DNA of 64,000 nt from Pseudomonas sp. WN033 (lineage in GTDB: Bacteria; Pseudomonadota; Gammaproteobacteria; Pseudomonadales; Pseudomonadaceae): positions 372,001-436,000 of the forward strand of contig NSKG01000004.1 of NCBI GenBank assembly GCA_002287035.1, in the 5' to 3' direction. The translations under genes were made by a program, and so were the position numbers. Positions 46,764 through 55,326 of this stretch are shown here, one piece after another; the stretch's first letter is position 1, and every line of letters starts with the position of its first letter. Below the pieces are notes generated by a model that was not told where the DNA came from, did no database searches, and saw only the letters and a list, made by a program, of their open reading frames with translations.

Positions 46764-49171
46764 TGCTGTTCTCTATCCAGGTCTGGCCGCCAGCGCTTGA
46801 GCAGCAGGGCATTGGTCACCACACTGACGCTGCTGGCCGCCATCATAGCGCCGGCCATCATCGGGTTGAGCAGACCGATGGCTGCCAGCGGGATGCCCAG
46901 GCTGTTGTAGATGAAGGCCCAGAACAGATTTTGACGGATTTTGCGCCAGGTGTGCCGGGAAATATCCAGTGTCGCAGGGACCAGTTGCGGTTCACCGCGC
47001 ATCAGGGTAATACCGGCGCTGTGCATGGCCACGTCGGTGCCGGTGGCCATAGCCATGCCGACATCGGCGGCGCTCAGGGCTGGGGCGTCATTGATGCCAT
47101 CGCCGATCATCGCCACCACCCGGCCCTGATCGCGCAGTGCCTGCACATGCTGGGCCTTGTGCTCGGGCAGAACCTGAGCCTCGACTTGTTCGATGCCCAG
47201 CTCAGCGCCGACGCTACTGGCGGCGGCCTGACTGTCGCCACTGATCAGCCAGGTGTCTATACCCTGCTGGCGCAACTGTGCGACGGTATCCCGGGCGCCG
47301 TCCTTGATCTGGTCGGCATAGGCCAGCAGGGCCAAGGCTTTGACTTGCCCGGGCTGCCCGGCAGCCAGCCAGGACAGGGTATGGCCTTGGGCTTCGTGGT
47401 TGTCGGCCTGGGTTTGGCTGGAGCTCAGCTCCACGCCCAACTCATTCATCAGCAGGCGGTTGCCAAGCCAGACTGGCTGACCGTTGACCAGACCGCTGGC
47501 ACCGCGACCGGCCTGAACCCGGAACTGCTCGGCGTCGGCGCTGCTGATTCCGTGCTGGATGGCATAGTCACGCAGGGCCGCGGCCAGTGGATGTTCGGCC
47601 TGACGCTGAACTGCCAGGGCCAGGCTTAGCGTAGCATCATGCTCCGCCCCATTCAGTGGTTCAAAGGCTTGAACCACAGGCTTGCCCAGGGTCAGGGTGC
47701 CAGTCTTGTCGAAGATCACCGTATCAACCCGGTGGGCCTGCTCCAGCGCTTCAGCGTCACGAATCAGAATGCCATGGCGGGCGGCCACCCCGGTACCGAC
47801 CATGATCGCGGTAGGGGTGGCCAGACCGAGTGCACAGGGGCAGGCAATCACCAGCACGGCGATGGCATTGAGCAAGGCCTGCTCCGGGCCGAACCACAGG
47901 CTGCCCAGCGCCCAGGCAGCAATGGCAATGACCAGAACCACCGGCACGAACACCGCACTGACTCGGTCTACCAGACGCTGGATCGGCGCCTTGGACGCCT
48001 GAGCGCTTTCCACTAGTCGGACGATTTTCGACAACAGGGTGTCCTGGCCGATGGCGGCGGTATCGAGCAGCAGCATGCCGTCCTGGTTCATCGCTCCGGC
48101 ACTGACCCGGTCGCCGGGCTGACGGCTGACCGGCAGGCTTTCACCGGTCAGCATCGACTCATCCACATGGCTGCCACCTTCGAGCACCAGGCCATCGACC
48201 GGAATGCGCTCACCGGGTTGAACCACGACCTGGTCACCAACCCTGATCTCGCTCAGAGCGACCAGTTCGTCGCCCCGGGCTGTTCGCCGCCGGGCCTTGT
48301 CCGGGCGCAGGGCGGTCAGAGCCCGGATCGCTTCCAGAGTCTGGCCCTTGGCCCGGCTTTCAAGGTATTTGCCCAGCAGCACAAAGCTGATGATGACCGC
48401 CGAGGCCTCGTAATAGAGAACTGGCATCTGGCCGGCCGGGGTGCTGAACACATGCCAGGTGCTCAGGCTCCAGCCAGCCGACGTCCCTATGGCCACCAGC
48501 AGGTCCATGTTGCCGGTACGGTTGCGCAAGGCATGCCAGGCGCCTTGATAGAAGCGGGCACCGAACACGAACTGGACGATCGAGGCCAGCAGCAATTGCA
48601 ACAGCGCAGGCAGCATCAGGTCGTGGCGGCCGAACAGTTCCGGCAGCATGCCCAACGCCAGCGGCGCGCTGAGCAGGGCAGCAGCAATCAGGTGTCGGCG
48701 TTCACGTTGTAGGCGCTGGCGTTGCGGATCTGTTTCAGTGTCGCCCGTCGTTTCCTGCTGGTTCAGCCACTGACCGGGGTAGCCGGCCTTGACCAGTGCC
48801 TGCAACAGGCTGTCTGGGTCGGTGCCTGCGAGCAATTTGACTCGGGCCTGTTGACTGGCCAGATTGACCTCGGCGCTGAGTACGCCAGGGACTTTGAGCA
48901 GGGCGGTTTCGCTGCGGCGTACGCAGCCGGCGCAGGTCAGGTTGCTCAGATTCAGCAGGCGCTCTTCGATAGCTACGCCATAGCCAGCATGCTGCACAGC
49001 CTCGCAGGCGGCCGCGAGTTGTTCAGGTTGTTCAAGTTGCAATTGGGCCGTTTCTGCGGCCAGGTTGACCTGGGCGGTCCCGATCCCGGGAATTGCGCCC
49101 AGCGCCTGCTCAATCCGGCGCACGCAGCTGGCGCAGTTCATGCCGCTGATATGGAGGGTGACTGTGCTCAT
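46760..49171 (-). CDS. copA: Copper-exporting P1B-type ATPase CopA/CueA
   Basis: Pumps Cu(I) from cytoplasm to periplasm. It is 803 residues with two N-terminal metal-binding domains (GMNCASC, Cys13/Cys16, and LTCAGC, Cys80/Cys83), eight membrane helices, the transport-site CPC in [13 protein letters not shown], the phosphorylated Asp in DKTGTLTLG, and [11 protein letters not shown]. First gene of copA-cueR-lysR, behind a CueR-type promoter at 49201-49231. Confidence 0.96.
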   Translation of the reverse strand: MSTVTLHISGMNCASCVRRIEQALGAIPGIGTAQVNLAAETAQLQLEQPEQLAAACEAVQHAGYGVAIEERLLNLSNLTCAGCVRRSETALLKVPGVLSAEVNLASQQARVKLLAGTDPDSLLQALVKAGYPGQWLNQQETTGDTETDPQRQRLQRERRHLIAAALLSAPLALGMLPELFGRHDLMLPALLQLLLASIVQFVFGARFYQGAWHALRNRTGNMDLLVAIGTSAGWSLSTWHVFSTPAGQMPVLYYEASAVIISFVLLGKYLESRAKGQTLEAIRALTALRPDKARRRTARGDELVALSEIRVGDQVVVQPGERIPVDGLVLEGGSHVDESMLTGESLPVSRQPGDRVSAGAMNQDGMLLLDTAAIGQDTLLSKIVRLVESAQASKAPIQRLVDRVSAVFVPVVLVIAIAAWALGSLWFGPEQALLNAIAVLVIACPCALGLATPTAIMVGTGVAARHGILIRDAEALEQAHRVDTVIFDKTGTLTLGKPVVQAFEPLNGAEHDATLSLALAVQRQAEHPLAAALRDYAIQHGISSADAEQFRVQAGRGASGLVNGQPVWLGNRLLMNELGVELSSSQTQADNHEAQGHTLSWLAAGQPGQVKALALLAYADQIKDGARDTVAQLRQQGIDTWLISGDSQAAASSVGAELGIEQVEAQVLPEHKAQHVQALRDQGRVVAMIGDGINDAPALSAADVGMAMATGTDVAMHSAGITLMRGEPQLVPATLDISRHTWRKIRQNLFWAFIYNSLGIPLAAIGLLNPMMAGAMMAASSVSVVTNALLLKRWRPDLDREQQ

Positions 49172-49200
49172 GATCCAGCTCCTGAAGATAGGACAACCAG

Positions 49201-49231
49201 ATCATGAGCCTTGACATGATGTCAAGGTCAA
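49201..49231 (-). promoter_or_regulatory. CueR-dependent copA promoter with 19-bp spacer and operator
   Basis: Minus strand: -35 TTGACC (49226-49231), a 19-bp spacer, -10 CATGAT (49201-49206). The perfect palindrome CCTTGAC-ATCAT-GTCAAGG at 49209-49227 covers the spacer. A 19-bp spacer is the hallmark of MerR/CueR promoters, inactive until the regulator distorts the DNA. Confidence 0.92.
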
Positions 49232-49256
49232 CAGCCCCTAGTATTTCCCCAACGGC

Positions 49257-50192
49257 TCAGCTCGGCTTGCTGGGATCGACAAAGCCGTCCGGTTTGACCA
49301 CCAGCACATCGCAGGGGACGTCATCCAGTAGTCGCTCGGCGGTGTGCCCAAGCAGGGCGCTGTCCAGACGTGAACGCGATACTGCCCCCATCACCAGCAG
49401 GTCGATACCCTGGTCGCTGGCGAACGCCGGAATTGCCTCTTCCGGATAGCCCTGCAGCAGATTTCGGTGTGCAGCGTCTACTCCGGTCTGATTGGCCAGT
49501 TGCTCAAAAGCGCTGGCGTGGCGTTGGCGGACATCATCGGCATAACCATCGTAATCGGTGATCACGCTGGCATCGAAAACCAGGGTGCGCGGCAGCGGGT
49601 TGTAGCAGTGCACAACATGGGGCTGGCTGTTGGTTTGTCTGGCCAGACCCTGGGTCAGGGAGATCAGTTTCAGGTCCAGTGCCGCCGGTTTGTCCGCCTC
49701 GTGCAGCGGATCGACGCTGGCGCAGAGTTTTTGCAGCGGTCGATCGGCCTGCTTGACCAGCCAGACCGGTACTTCGCTATGGCGGATCAACTGCCAGTCG
49801 GTATTACTCAGTAGCAGACGCTTGAGCACATTGTGGTGGTGGGTGGTTTTCAGCACCAGATCAGCCTGGTATTCAGCAATGGCGCGCAGGATATGACGGT
49901 CCAGGCGCTTGCCCCAGAGTGCTTCGGTATCGACCTTGAGGCCCTTGGCGCGCAGTGGTTTGGCCAGCCGCTCGAGAAAGCCTTCACGATGTTTGATCAA
50001 TGATGCGCGCGCCTTCTCCAGGCCGGGAGTATCGAACAGAACACCCCCGTCGAGCGCAGGAATGTAGTCGCACAGAAACAGGGTGATCCGGGCCTGCGGA
50101 TAATGAGCGCTCAACTGCTCGGCACGACGCAGACAGGGCTGTTCATCTTCACTGGTGGGGTCGATGACCACCAGCATGTGTCGAATATCCAT
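49257..50192 (-). CDS. Tandem universal stress protein (UspE-like)
   Basis: A protein of 311 residues with two UspA domains (about 1-148 and 155-303). The first starts MDIRHMLVVIDPTSEDEQPC. The second has the ATP-binding type motif GAVSRSRLDSALLGHTAERL ending in DVLVVKP. Tandem Usp proteins in pseudomonads often support anaerobic survival under ANR control. A probable ANR site precedes this gene. It lies upstream of copA on the same strand, but the copA promoter in the gap makes the two separate units. Confidence 0.9.
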   Translation of the reverse strand: MDIRHMLVVIDPTSEDEQPCLRRAEQLSAHYPQARITLFLCDYIPALDGGVLFDTPGLEKARASLIKHREGFLERLAKPLRAKGLKVDTEALWGKRLDRHILRAIAEYQADLVLKTTHHHNVLKRLLLSNTDWQLIRHSEVPVWLVKQADRPLQKLCASVDPLHEADKPAALDLKLISLTQGLARQTNSQPHVVHCYNPLPRTLVFDASVITDYDGYADDVRQRHASAFEQLANQTGVDAAHRNLLQGYPEEAIPAFASDQGIDLLVMGAVSRSRLDSALLGHTAERLLDDVPCDVLVVKPDGFVDPSKPS

Positions 50193-50248
50193 GATGTACT
50201 CCTTTCAAGGGAATGTTCCAAGGTTAGGCCATTGATCAGAGCCTTACA

Positions 50249-50262
50249 CTGATCTGGGTCAA
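50249..50262 (-). promoter_or_regulatory. Probable ANR box upstream of the Usp gene
   Basis: Minus strand TTGACCCAGATCAG, 8 of 10 informative bases of TTGAT-N4-ATCAA. With a -10-like TAACCT at 50221-50226 the box centre would be at -41.5. The start codon is 57 bp downstream. Confidence 0.55.
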
Positions 50263-50332
50263 TTTGACCGTTGCCCTTGAGAAACCTCAGGGCTGGCCGA
50301 TAACCTGACAAACCATCGCAAAGATCATTGCC

Positions 50333-50704
50333 ATGTCAAAAACTCTGCTAGCCGCAATTGTCCTGGGCACTTTGGCCGGTTGCGCCTCAAATGCCCATAA
50401 CAGTCACCTGAATCAGGCCTATCAGGCCTATGATCGGGGCGACTGTGCCCAGACCATTTTCCAGTTGTCCCGGGCAGAGCGGGCCAGCCGGTCGCGACCG
50501 CATCTGCAACCGGAAATCTCATTGCTGAGGGGGCTGTGTCTGGAGCGTCAGGCTCTGTACGTGGATGCCGCGCAGACTTACCGTTATCTGCTCCGACATT
50601 ACCCCAATAGTGAGTATAGTTATCGGGCCGGCGCACGCCTGGAGACCTTGCGCCAACTGGGACATTACCAGCCGGATCAGCGTTTGCCGCCTGAGCGTCC
50701 CTAA
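50333..50704 (+). CDS. Small TPR-like lipoprotein (123 aa)
   Basis: Lipoprotein signal MSKTLLAAIVLGTLAGCAS with lipobox LAGC (Cys17). The rest is helical with a TPR-like repeat (LNQAYQAYDRGDCAQTIFQL, then DAAQTYRYLLRHYPNSEYSY). The residue after the lipid Cys is Ala, which would favour outer-membrane sorting. It is divergent from the Usp gene. No function is known. The proteins are conserved hypotheticals in pseudomonads as far as I can tell. Confidence 0.75.
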   Translation: MSKTLLAAIVLGTLAGCASNAHNSHLNQAYQAYDRGDCAQTIFQLSRAERASRSRPHLQPEISLLRGLCLERQALYVDAAQTYRYLLRHYPNSEYSYRAGARLETLRQLGHYQPDQRLPPERP

Positions 50705-50764
50705 GCGTTTCGGCTTACTATATGGCTCTTGGCCGTACTTGGGGGCTGGGCTATGCTTAGCGAA

Positions 50765-50785
50765 CTGATACCCGACTGGTATCAG
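50765..50785 (+). repeat. Hairpin upstream of the DUF4124 gene
   Basis: Perfect 8-bp stem CTGATACC / GGTATCAG with loop CGACT, 19 bp before the ATG at 50805 and without a T-run. It could be a mild terminator for the lipoprotein gene or a 5'-UTR element. Confidence 0.4.
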
Positions 50786-50804
50786 CTCCTGGACCCTAGC
50801 GGCT

Positions 50805-51236
50805 ATGCGAATTCGTCAGCTTGTCATCATCTGCCTGGTGCTGTGGTTCGGCCCGGTTGCCGCCAGCGAGATCTATCGCTGGGTGGACGAGCACGGCCAA
50901 GTCCATTTCGGTGAGCGCCCGCATGAGGGCGCACAACGGGTTGAGGTGAGACCCCAGGTGGTCGAGCGCGATGCCCAGGTGCGCCAGCGGGAACAGAATC
51001 TCCAGCGCCTGATGGATGTACGCACCGAGGAACGTGCGGCGCGACAAACCGCTGTACTTGAACAGCGGGCCAGGCAGCAAAGCCATTGTGATGGTCTGCG
51101 CCGTGAGTTGGCGCGGTTCGATGGCCGGGTCCTCTGGTACGAGGAGGATGCCAACGGCAAGCGGGTGGAGGTGGAACCTAAACGAGTCGAGGCGCGCAAG
51201 AACGCCTTGCAAGCTGAAATCAGGGAGCGTTGCTGA
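50805..51236 (+). CDS. DUF4124-domain exported protein (143 aa)
   Basis: Signal peptide MRIRQLVIICLVLWFGPVAA, then the DUF4124 signature EIYRWVDEHGQVHFGERPHE (about 21-45). A long charged helix, likely coiled coil, follows (about 55-100, VVERDAQVRQREQNLQRLMD), and the C-terminus is Lys/Arg/Glu-rich, with Cys at 94 and 143. DUF4124 proteins are periplasmic with unknown function. The next gene overlaps its 3' end or starts 3 bp after it. Confidence 0.8.
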   Translation: MRIRQLVIICLVLWFGPVAASEIYRWVDEHGQVHFGERPHEGAQRVEVRPQVVERDAQVRQREQNLQRLMDVRTEERAARQTAVLEQRARQQSHCDGLRRELARFDGRVLWYEEDANGKRVEVEPKRVEARKNALQAEIRERC

Positions 51237-51238
51237 AC

Positions 51239-51628
51239 ATGCAGACGACGCCCGTTCCGGAGTCCCCGGAGCATATCGAAAAACGCCAGATCACCCGGCA
51301 TCAACTGGGAGCTTATCTGCAGGTTTTCAATCAGTGTACTGGCCGTCCGATTGGCTATCTGGGTAATGTATCGCGTCAGGGCCTGATGCTGATCAGCCCG
51401 TTGCCACTAATGGTCGATGAACTGTATGAACTGCAACTGCGCCTGCCGTCCAGTTTGCACCCCTACCAGCGGCTGGACTTTCAGGCCCGAAGCCACTGGT
51501 GTCGCGAAGATGTCACACCGGGGCACTTTGATACCGGCTTCAGCCTGGTAGGTAACCAGCCGGCCTTTGCTGAACTGACCGACGCGCTGACCCGCTACTT
51601 CAGTTTCATGCACACGGAAGATGCCTGA
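51239..51628 (+). CDS. PilZ-domain protein (129 aa)
   Basis: Single PilZ domain, likely c-di-GMP receptor. RQITRHQLG (RxxxR at about residues 17-21) and NVSRQG ((D/N)xSxxG) are both present. I chose the ATG at 51239. A TTG at 51230 in the same frame is possible and would overlap the DUF4124 stop. GGGAG lies at 51223-51227. The C-terminal half is all-beta with GFSLVGNQPAFAEL. Partner unknown. It is probably co-transcribed with the DUF4124 gene. Confidence 0.8.
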   Translation: MQTTPVPESPEHIEKRQITRHQLGAYLQVFNQCTGRPIGYLGNVSRQGLMLISPLPLMVDELYELQLRLPSSLHPYQRLDFQARSHWCREDVTPGHFDTGFSLVGNQPAFAELTDALTRYFSFMHTEDA

Positions 51629-51676
51629 ACGCCCGGCATCGGGTACCCTGCGGCTTTGTGTTGCAGGGAGAAGGGC

Positions 51677-53125
51677 ATGGCCGAGAGTTTTTTCTGGTAC
51701 GACTTCGAGTCAACCGGCATCGATCCACGTCGTGACCGGCCTCTGCAGGTGGCCGGCGTTCGCACCGATGCCGAACTGAACGAGGTTGACGAGCCACTGT
51801 GCATCGATTGCCAGCTGTCGCCGGATATCCTGCCGCATCCGATGGCCTGCCTGGTTACCGGGATAGGCCCGGAACGGGTCATGGCCGGGCTGCCCGAGGC
51901 GGAATTCATTCAGCGCTTGCATCATGAGATGGCTACGCCAGGTACCTGTAGCGTGGGTTACAACAACCTGCGCTTCGATGACGAGATGACCCGTTTCAGT
52001 CTGTACCGGAATTTCTACGATCCCTATGCCCGTGAGTGGCAGTCCGGCAATAGTCGCTGGGACCTGCTCGATGGCTTGCGTGCGGCACATGCCTTGCGCC
52101 CCGAGGGTATCGAGTGGCCACAGCAGGACGGGCTGGTCAGCCTGCGCCTGGAGCTGCTGACGGCCGCCAATGGCATTGATCATGGCCAGGCTCATGATGC
52201 TCTGGCCGATGTCCGCGCGACCATTGCCATGGCTCGCCTATTGCGTCAGGCCCAACCGAAACTGTTCAACTATCTGCTGGGGTTGCGTCGCAAGCCGGCG
52301 GTCAATGCCCTGATTGATCTGCGCAACGTTCGACCGCTGGTCCATGTGTCCGGTCGTTTCGGGCGTGAGCGTCACGGGTTGGCACTGGTGTTGCCGCTGG
52401 GCTGGCATCCGCTCAACCGCAATGCCTTGATTGTCTATGACCTGGCTGCCGACCCAGGCCTGCTCAATGAGCTGACCGCCGAGCAGTTGCGTCAGCGCCT
52501 GTACACTCGTCAGGAAGACTTGGCCGAGGGGCAGCAGCGTCCGGGGCTGAAGCTGGTGCATATCAATCGTTGCCCGTTTCTGGCCGATCTGAAGGTGCTG
52601 CGCGCCGAAGATATTGCGCGTTTGGGGCTGGATATGCCGCGCTTGCTGGCTAATGCCCAGACTTTGGGGGCGTGGCGGGAAACCGGTCAGACGCTGCTCA
52701 GGGAGGTTTACAGTGATACGGCTGAGCAGAGGGAGGCTCAGTCTGATCCAGAGTTGCAACTCTATGACGGGTTTCTTAACGATGCGGACCGGCAGTTGCT
52801 GCCGGATATTCGCCAGGCCGACCCGGACACCCTGGCTCGTCACTCCTGGCCCTTGCGTGACCAGCGGCTGGTTGACCTGCTGTTCCGTTATCGGGCGCGT
52901 AACTTTCCCGATACTTTAACTGCAGGCGAGCAGGAACAGTGGCGGCAGTTTTGTCGGCAGCGGCTTCAGGGGCGGTTGCCCGGAGCACCATTGACCCTGG
53001 CAGACTTTACTCAGGCCTTGAGTGAGGCGATGCCACACGCGAGTGTTCAACAGCAGCAGTTGCTGCAAGACTGGCAGCGCTATGCCGAGGATCTGGCGCA
53101 TTATCTGGCCGTGAAGATGGAGTGA
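51677..53125 (+). CDS. sbcB: Exodeoxyribonuclease I (SbcB)
   Basis: Processive 3'-5' exonuclease on single-stranded DNA, acting in repair and recombination. From the ATG at 51677 it is 482 residues. The DEDD motifs are seen in FFWYDFESTGIDP (Asp and Glu), GYNNLRFDDEMTR, and the His/Asp of DHGQAHDALADVRATI. An ExoI C-terminal domain follows. It is convergent with mvaT, as in P. aeruginosa, with a shared terminator. Confidence 0.95.
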   Translation: MAESFFWYDFESTGIDPRRDRPLQVAGVRTDAELNEVDEPLCIDCQLSPDILPHPMACLVTGIGPERVMAGLPEAEFIQRLHHEMATPGTCSVGYNNLRFDDEMTRFSLYRNFYDPYAREWQSGNSRWDLLDGLRAAHALRPEGIEWPQQDGLVSLRLELLTAANGIDHGQAHDALADVRATIAMARLLRQAQPKLFNYLLGLRRKPAVNALIDLRNVRPLVHVSGRFGRERHGLALVLPLGWHPLNRNALIVYDLAADPGLLNELTAEQLRQRLYTRQEDLAEGQQRPGLKLVHINRCPFLADLKVLRAEDIARLGLDMPRLLANAQTLGAWRETGQTLLREVYSDTAEQREAQSDPELQLYDGFLNDADRQLLPDIRQADPDTLARHSWPLRDQRLVDLLFRYRARNFPDTLTAGEQEQWRQFCRQRLQGRLPGAPLTLADFTQALSEAMPHASVQQQQLLQDWQRYAEDLAHYLAVKME

Positions 53126-53132
53126 TCCGAGT

Positions 53133-53170
53133 CAATAAAAAACGCCCAGATCAATGGGCGTTTTTTATTG
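53133..53170. terminator. Bidirectional terminator between sbcB and mvaT
   Basis: CAATAAAAAACGCCCA / TGGGCGTTTTTTATTG, a perfect 16-bp stem with a 6-base loop (GATCAA). A/T-runs on both flanks suit both genes. Confidence 0.95.
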
Positions 53171-53182
53171 TTTCAGTGCTTC

Positions 53183-53560
53183 TTAGCCAAGAACCTTGGC
53201 CCAGCTTTCAACAGTATCGGCACCGTACTGCTCTTTCCAGGCTTTCAGGGTCTTGTGGTTGCCGCCTTTGGTTTCGACAACTTCACCAGTGTTCGGATTC
53301 TTGTACTGTTTTACCTTGCGTGCGCGCTTGGCACCTGCAGTGGCCTTGCCGGCCTTGGCCGCGGGGGCCAGTTTGTTATCCGGGTCGAGCAGCGCGACTA
53401 CATCTTTCAACGACTTTCCGTATTGGCTCATCAATCCTTTGAGTTTTTCTTCAAACTCGATTTCTTTCTTGAGCTTGTCGTCGTTCGACAGAGACTTCAA
53501 TCGTTCGGAAAGTTCACGGATGGTTTCTTCGATCTGACGATACTCTTGCAACTTGGACAT
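53183..53560 (-). CDS. mvaT: MvaT/MvaU-family H-NS-like silencer
   Basis: Nucleoid protein that binds AT-rich, often foreign, DNA and silences it. It is 125 residues with an N-terminal coiled-coil oligomerisation region (about 1-60, MSKLQEYRQIEETIRELSER), an Ala/Lys-rich linker and a C-terminal DNA-binding domain with KQYKNPNTGEVVETKGGNHK (AT-pincer KGGN) and TLKAWKEQYG. Its upstream region (53561-53790) is clearly AT-richer than the surroundings, as expected for autoregulation. MvaT versus MvaU depends on the number of paralogues. Synteny with sbcB and purU favours MvaT. Confidence 0.93.
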   Translation of the reverse strand: MSKLQEYRQIEETIRELSERLKSLSNDDKLKKEIEFEEKLKGLMSQYGKSLKDVVALLDPDNKLAPAAKAGKATAGAKRARKVKQYKNPNTGEVVETKGGNHKTLKAWKEQYGADTVESWAKVLG

Positions 53561-53791
53561 GGAAGTTGATCCTTGTTTCCTGAAATTGGGGATGACGTGG
53601 CAATCATAGTTAAAACGACAAAGTTATACAATGTGTCGGTTGGAATGAGGTTGATTGAAAATTACAACTATGTGACTGCGTCGATAGGTCGCAGGCCTTT
53701 TCGACAAGTGCTGAAAATATTCATCAGGCCGGCTAGAATGCCCGCCTTGGTCGCGTCCACTTTGTCAGGCGCGCAGTGTGGGAGTTGAGTA

Positions 53792-54643
53792 ATGCGTACC
53801 TATCGTTTGGTAATCGCCTGTCCGGATCGGGTAGGTATCGTGGCTAAAGTCAGCAACTTGCTGGCCACCTATAATGGCTGGATCAGTGAAGCCAACCATC
53901 ATTCGGATAACCTGTCGGGCTGGTTTTTCATGCGTCATGAGATCCGGGCTGACTCCCTGCCATTTGATCTGGATGGTTTGCGTACGGTTTTTGCTCCTAT
54001 TGCTGCCGAGTTCTCAATGGACTGGCGGGTAAGTGATTCCTCCGAGCGCAAGAAAGTTGTGTTGATGGCCAGCCGCGAATCGCACTGTCTGGCCGACTTG
54101 CTACATCGTTGGCACAGCGGGGAGCTGGCTTGCGATATCACCAGCGTGATTTCCAACCATGATGATCTGCGCAGCATGGTCGAGTGGCACGGTATTCCTT
54201 TCCATTATGTGCCTGTCGATCCGCAGAACAAACAACCGGCCTTTGCCGAAGTGACCCGCCTGGTGGATGAGCAGGGTGCCGACTGTATTGTGCTGGCGCG
54301 CTACATGCAGATTCTGCCGCCGGAACTCTGTCAGCGTTATGCGCATCGGATCATCAATATTCATCACAGCTTTCTGCCTTCGTTCGTTGGCGCCAAGCCC
54401 TATCACCAGGCGGCCCAGCGTGGGGTCAAACTGATTGGCGCTACCTGCCACTATGTGACCGAAGAGCTGGATGCCGGCCCTATCATTGAGCAGGATGTGG
54501 CCCGGATTACCCACCGACACAATGTTGAAGACATGGTGCGGCTCGGGAAAGACGTGGAAAAAATGGTACTTTCGCGCGGTTTGCGCTATCACTTGGAAGA
54601 CAGGGTACTGGTTCACGACAACAAAACCGTGGTTTTTAACTGA
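53792..54643 (+). CDS. purU: Formyltetrahydrofolate deformylase PurU
   Basis: Hydrolyses 10-formyl-THF to formate and THF, balancing one-carbon units. It is 283 residues with an N-terminal ACT domain (about 1-85, RLVIACPDRVGIVAKVSNLL) and a formyltransferase-like domain with INIHHSFLPSFVGAKPYHQA (catalytic His) and GATCHYVTEELDAGPIIEQD (catalytic Asp). The position after sbcB-mvaT is as in P. aeruginosa (purU1). Confidence 0.95.
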   Translation: MRTYRLVIACPDRVGIVAKVSNLLATYNGWISEANHHSDNLSGWFFMRHEIRADSLPFDLDGLRTVFAPIAAEFSMDWRVSDSSERKKVVLMASRESHCLADLLHRWHSGELACDITSVISNHDDLRSMVEWHGIPFHYVPVDPQNKQPAFAEVTRLVDEQGADCIVLARYMQILPPELCQRYAHRIINIHHSFLPSFVGAKPYHQAAQRGVKLIGATCHYVTEELDAGPIIEQDVARITHRHNVEDMVRLGKDVEKMVLSRGLRYHLEDRVLVHDNKTVVFN

Positions 54644-54691
54644 TGGTGAATTGAGATTGTGGCCGGACCCTCCAACAAGAGAGGAGGCCCT

Positions 54692-55105
54692 ATGCTCAAG
54701 TCAGTCAAAGTGCGCGACTACATGACGACTGATCTGGTGACATTTAGTCCGGAAACTGACCTGTTCCGGGCTATCGACACCCTGATCGAACATCGTATCT
54801 CTGGTGCGCCGGTAGTGGACGGTGAGGGCCACTTGCTTGGCCTGCTGTCCGAAAGTGACTGCCTCAAGGGCATTTTGTCCGGGAGTTACTTCGAGGAAGC
54901 CGGTGGTCGGGTTGAGTCGGTGATGACGGTGGTGGTGGAAACCATCGATGCCGATGCCGATATCATCAAGGCTGGTGAACACTTCATTCAGAAGCATCGA
55001 CGGCGTTTGCCGGTGATGGATGAAGGCCTGCTGGTGGGGCAGATCAGTCGTCGGGATATTCTGCGCGCGGTCAAGGCCTACAATCATCACGGTGCCCCCA
55101 AATGA
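54692..55105 (+). CDS. CBS-domain protein (137 aa)
   Basis: Two CBS motifs forming one Bateman module (about 1-65 and 75-137): KVRDYMTTDLVTFSPETDLF with HRISGAPVVDGEGHLLGLLS, and VESVMTVVVETIDADADIIK with HRRRLPVMDEGLLVGQISRR. Stand-alone CBS proteins bind adenine nucleotides. The ATG at 54692 follows AGAGAGGAGG. It lies 48 bp after purU, probably the same transcript, so it may sense ATP/AMP in relation to one-carbon or purine status. That link is inference. Confidence 0.88.
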   Translation: MLKSVKVRDYMTTDLVTFSPETDLFRAIDTLIEHRISGAPVVDGEGHLLGLLSESDCLKGILSGSYFEEAGGRVESVMTVVVETIDADADIIKAGEHFIQKHRRRLPVMDEGLLVGQISRRDILRAVKAYNHHGAPK

Positions 55106-55326
55106 CCGACCTCTGGCGCGATGATGATCAGGACTATGACCCGTTGGGGCAGGCCGCGGCTGGTTTGCCACCGGTCATAGGTGGCGTTTGTCTGGCGCGC
55201 TTCGATCCTGAAGCTATGAACGCTGACAGCGGTACCGACTTTGCTGCGGTAACCGATCTGGCGGCGACCCAAGAGGCCGCCGCCGACTCGGATTCAGATC
55301 CGGAAGCTGCCGACCAGCTCGCGTAG
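55102..55326 (+). CDS. Small acidic hypothetical protein (74 aa)
   Basis: Starts [20 protein letters not shown], and ATGA overlaps the CBS-gene stop codon, so it is probably translationally coupled. It is strongly acidic (Asp/Glu/Ala-rich tail, [13 protein letters not shown]), with a short hydrophobic patch ([13 protein letters not shown]). The 3' end overlaps the convergent chemoreceptor by 33 bp. No family is recognised. Coding is supported by the coupling. Confidence 0.55.
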   Translation: MTDLWRDDDQDYDPLGQAAAGLPPVIGGVCLARFDPEAMNADSGTDFAAVTDLAATQEAAADSDSDPEAADQLA

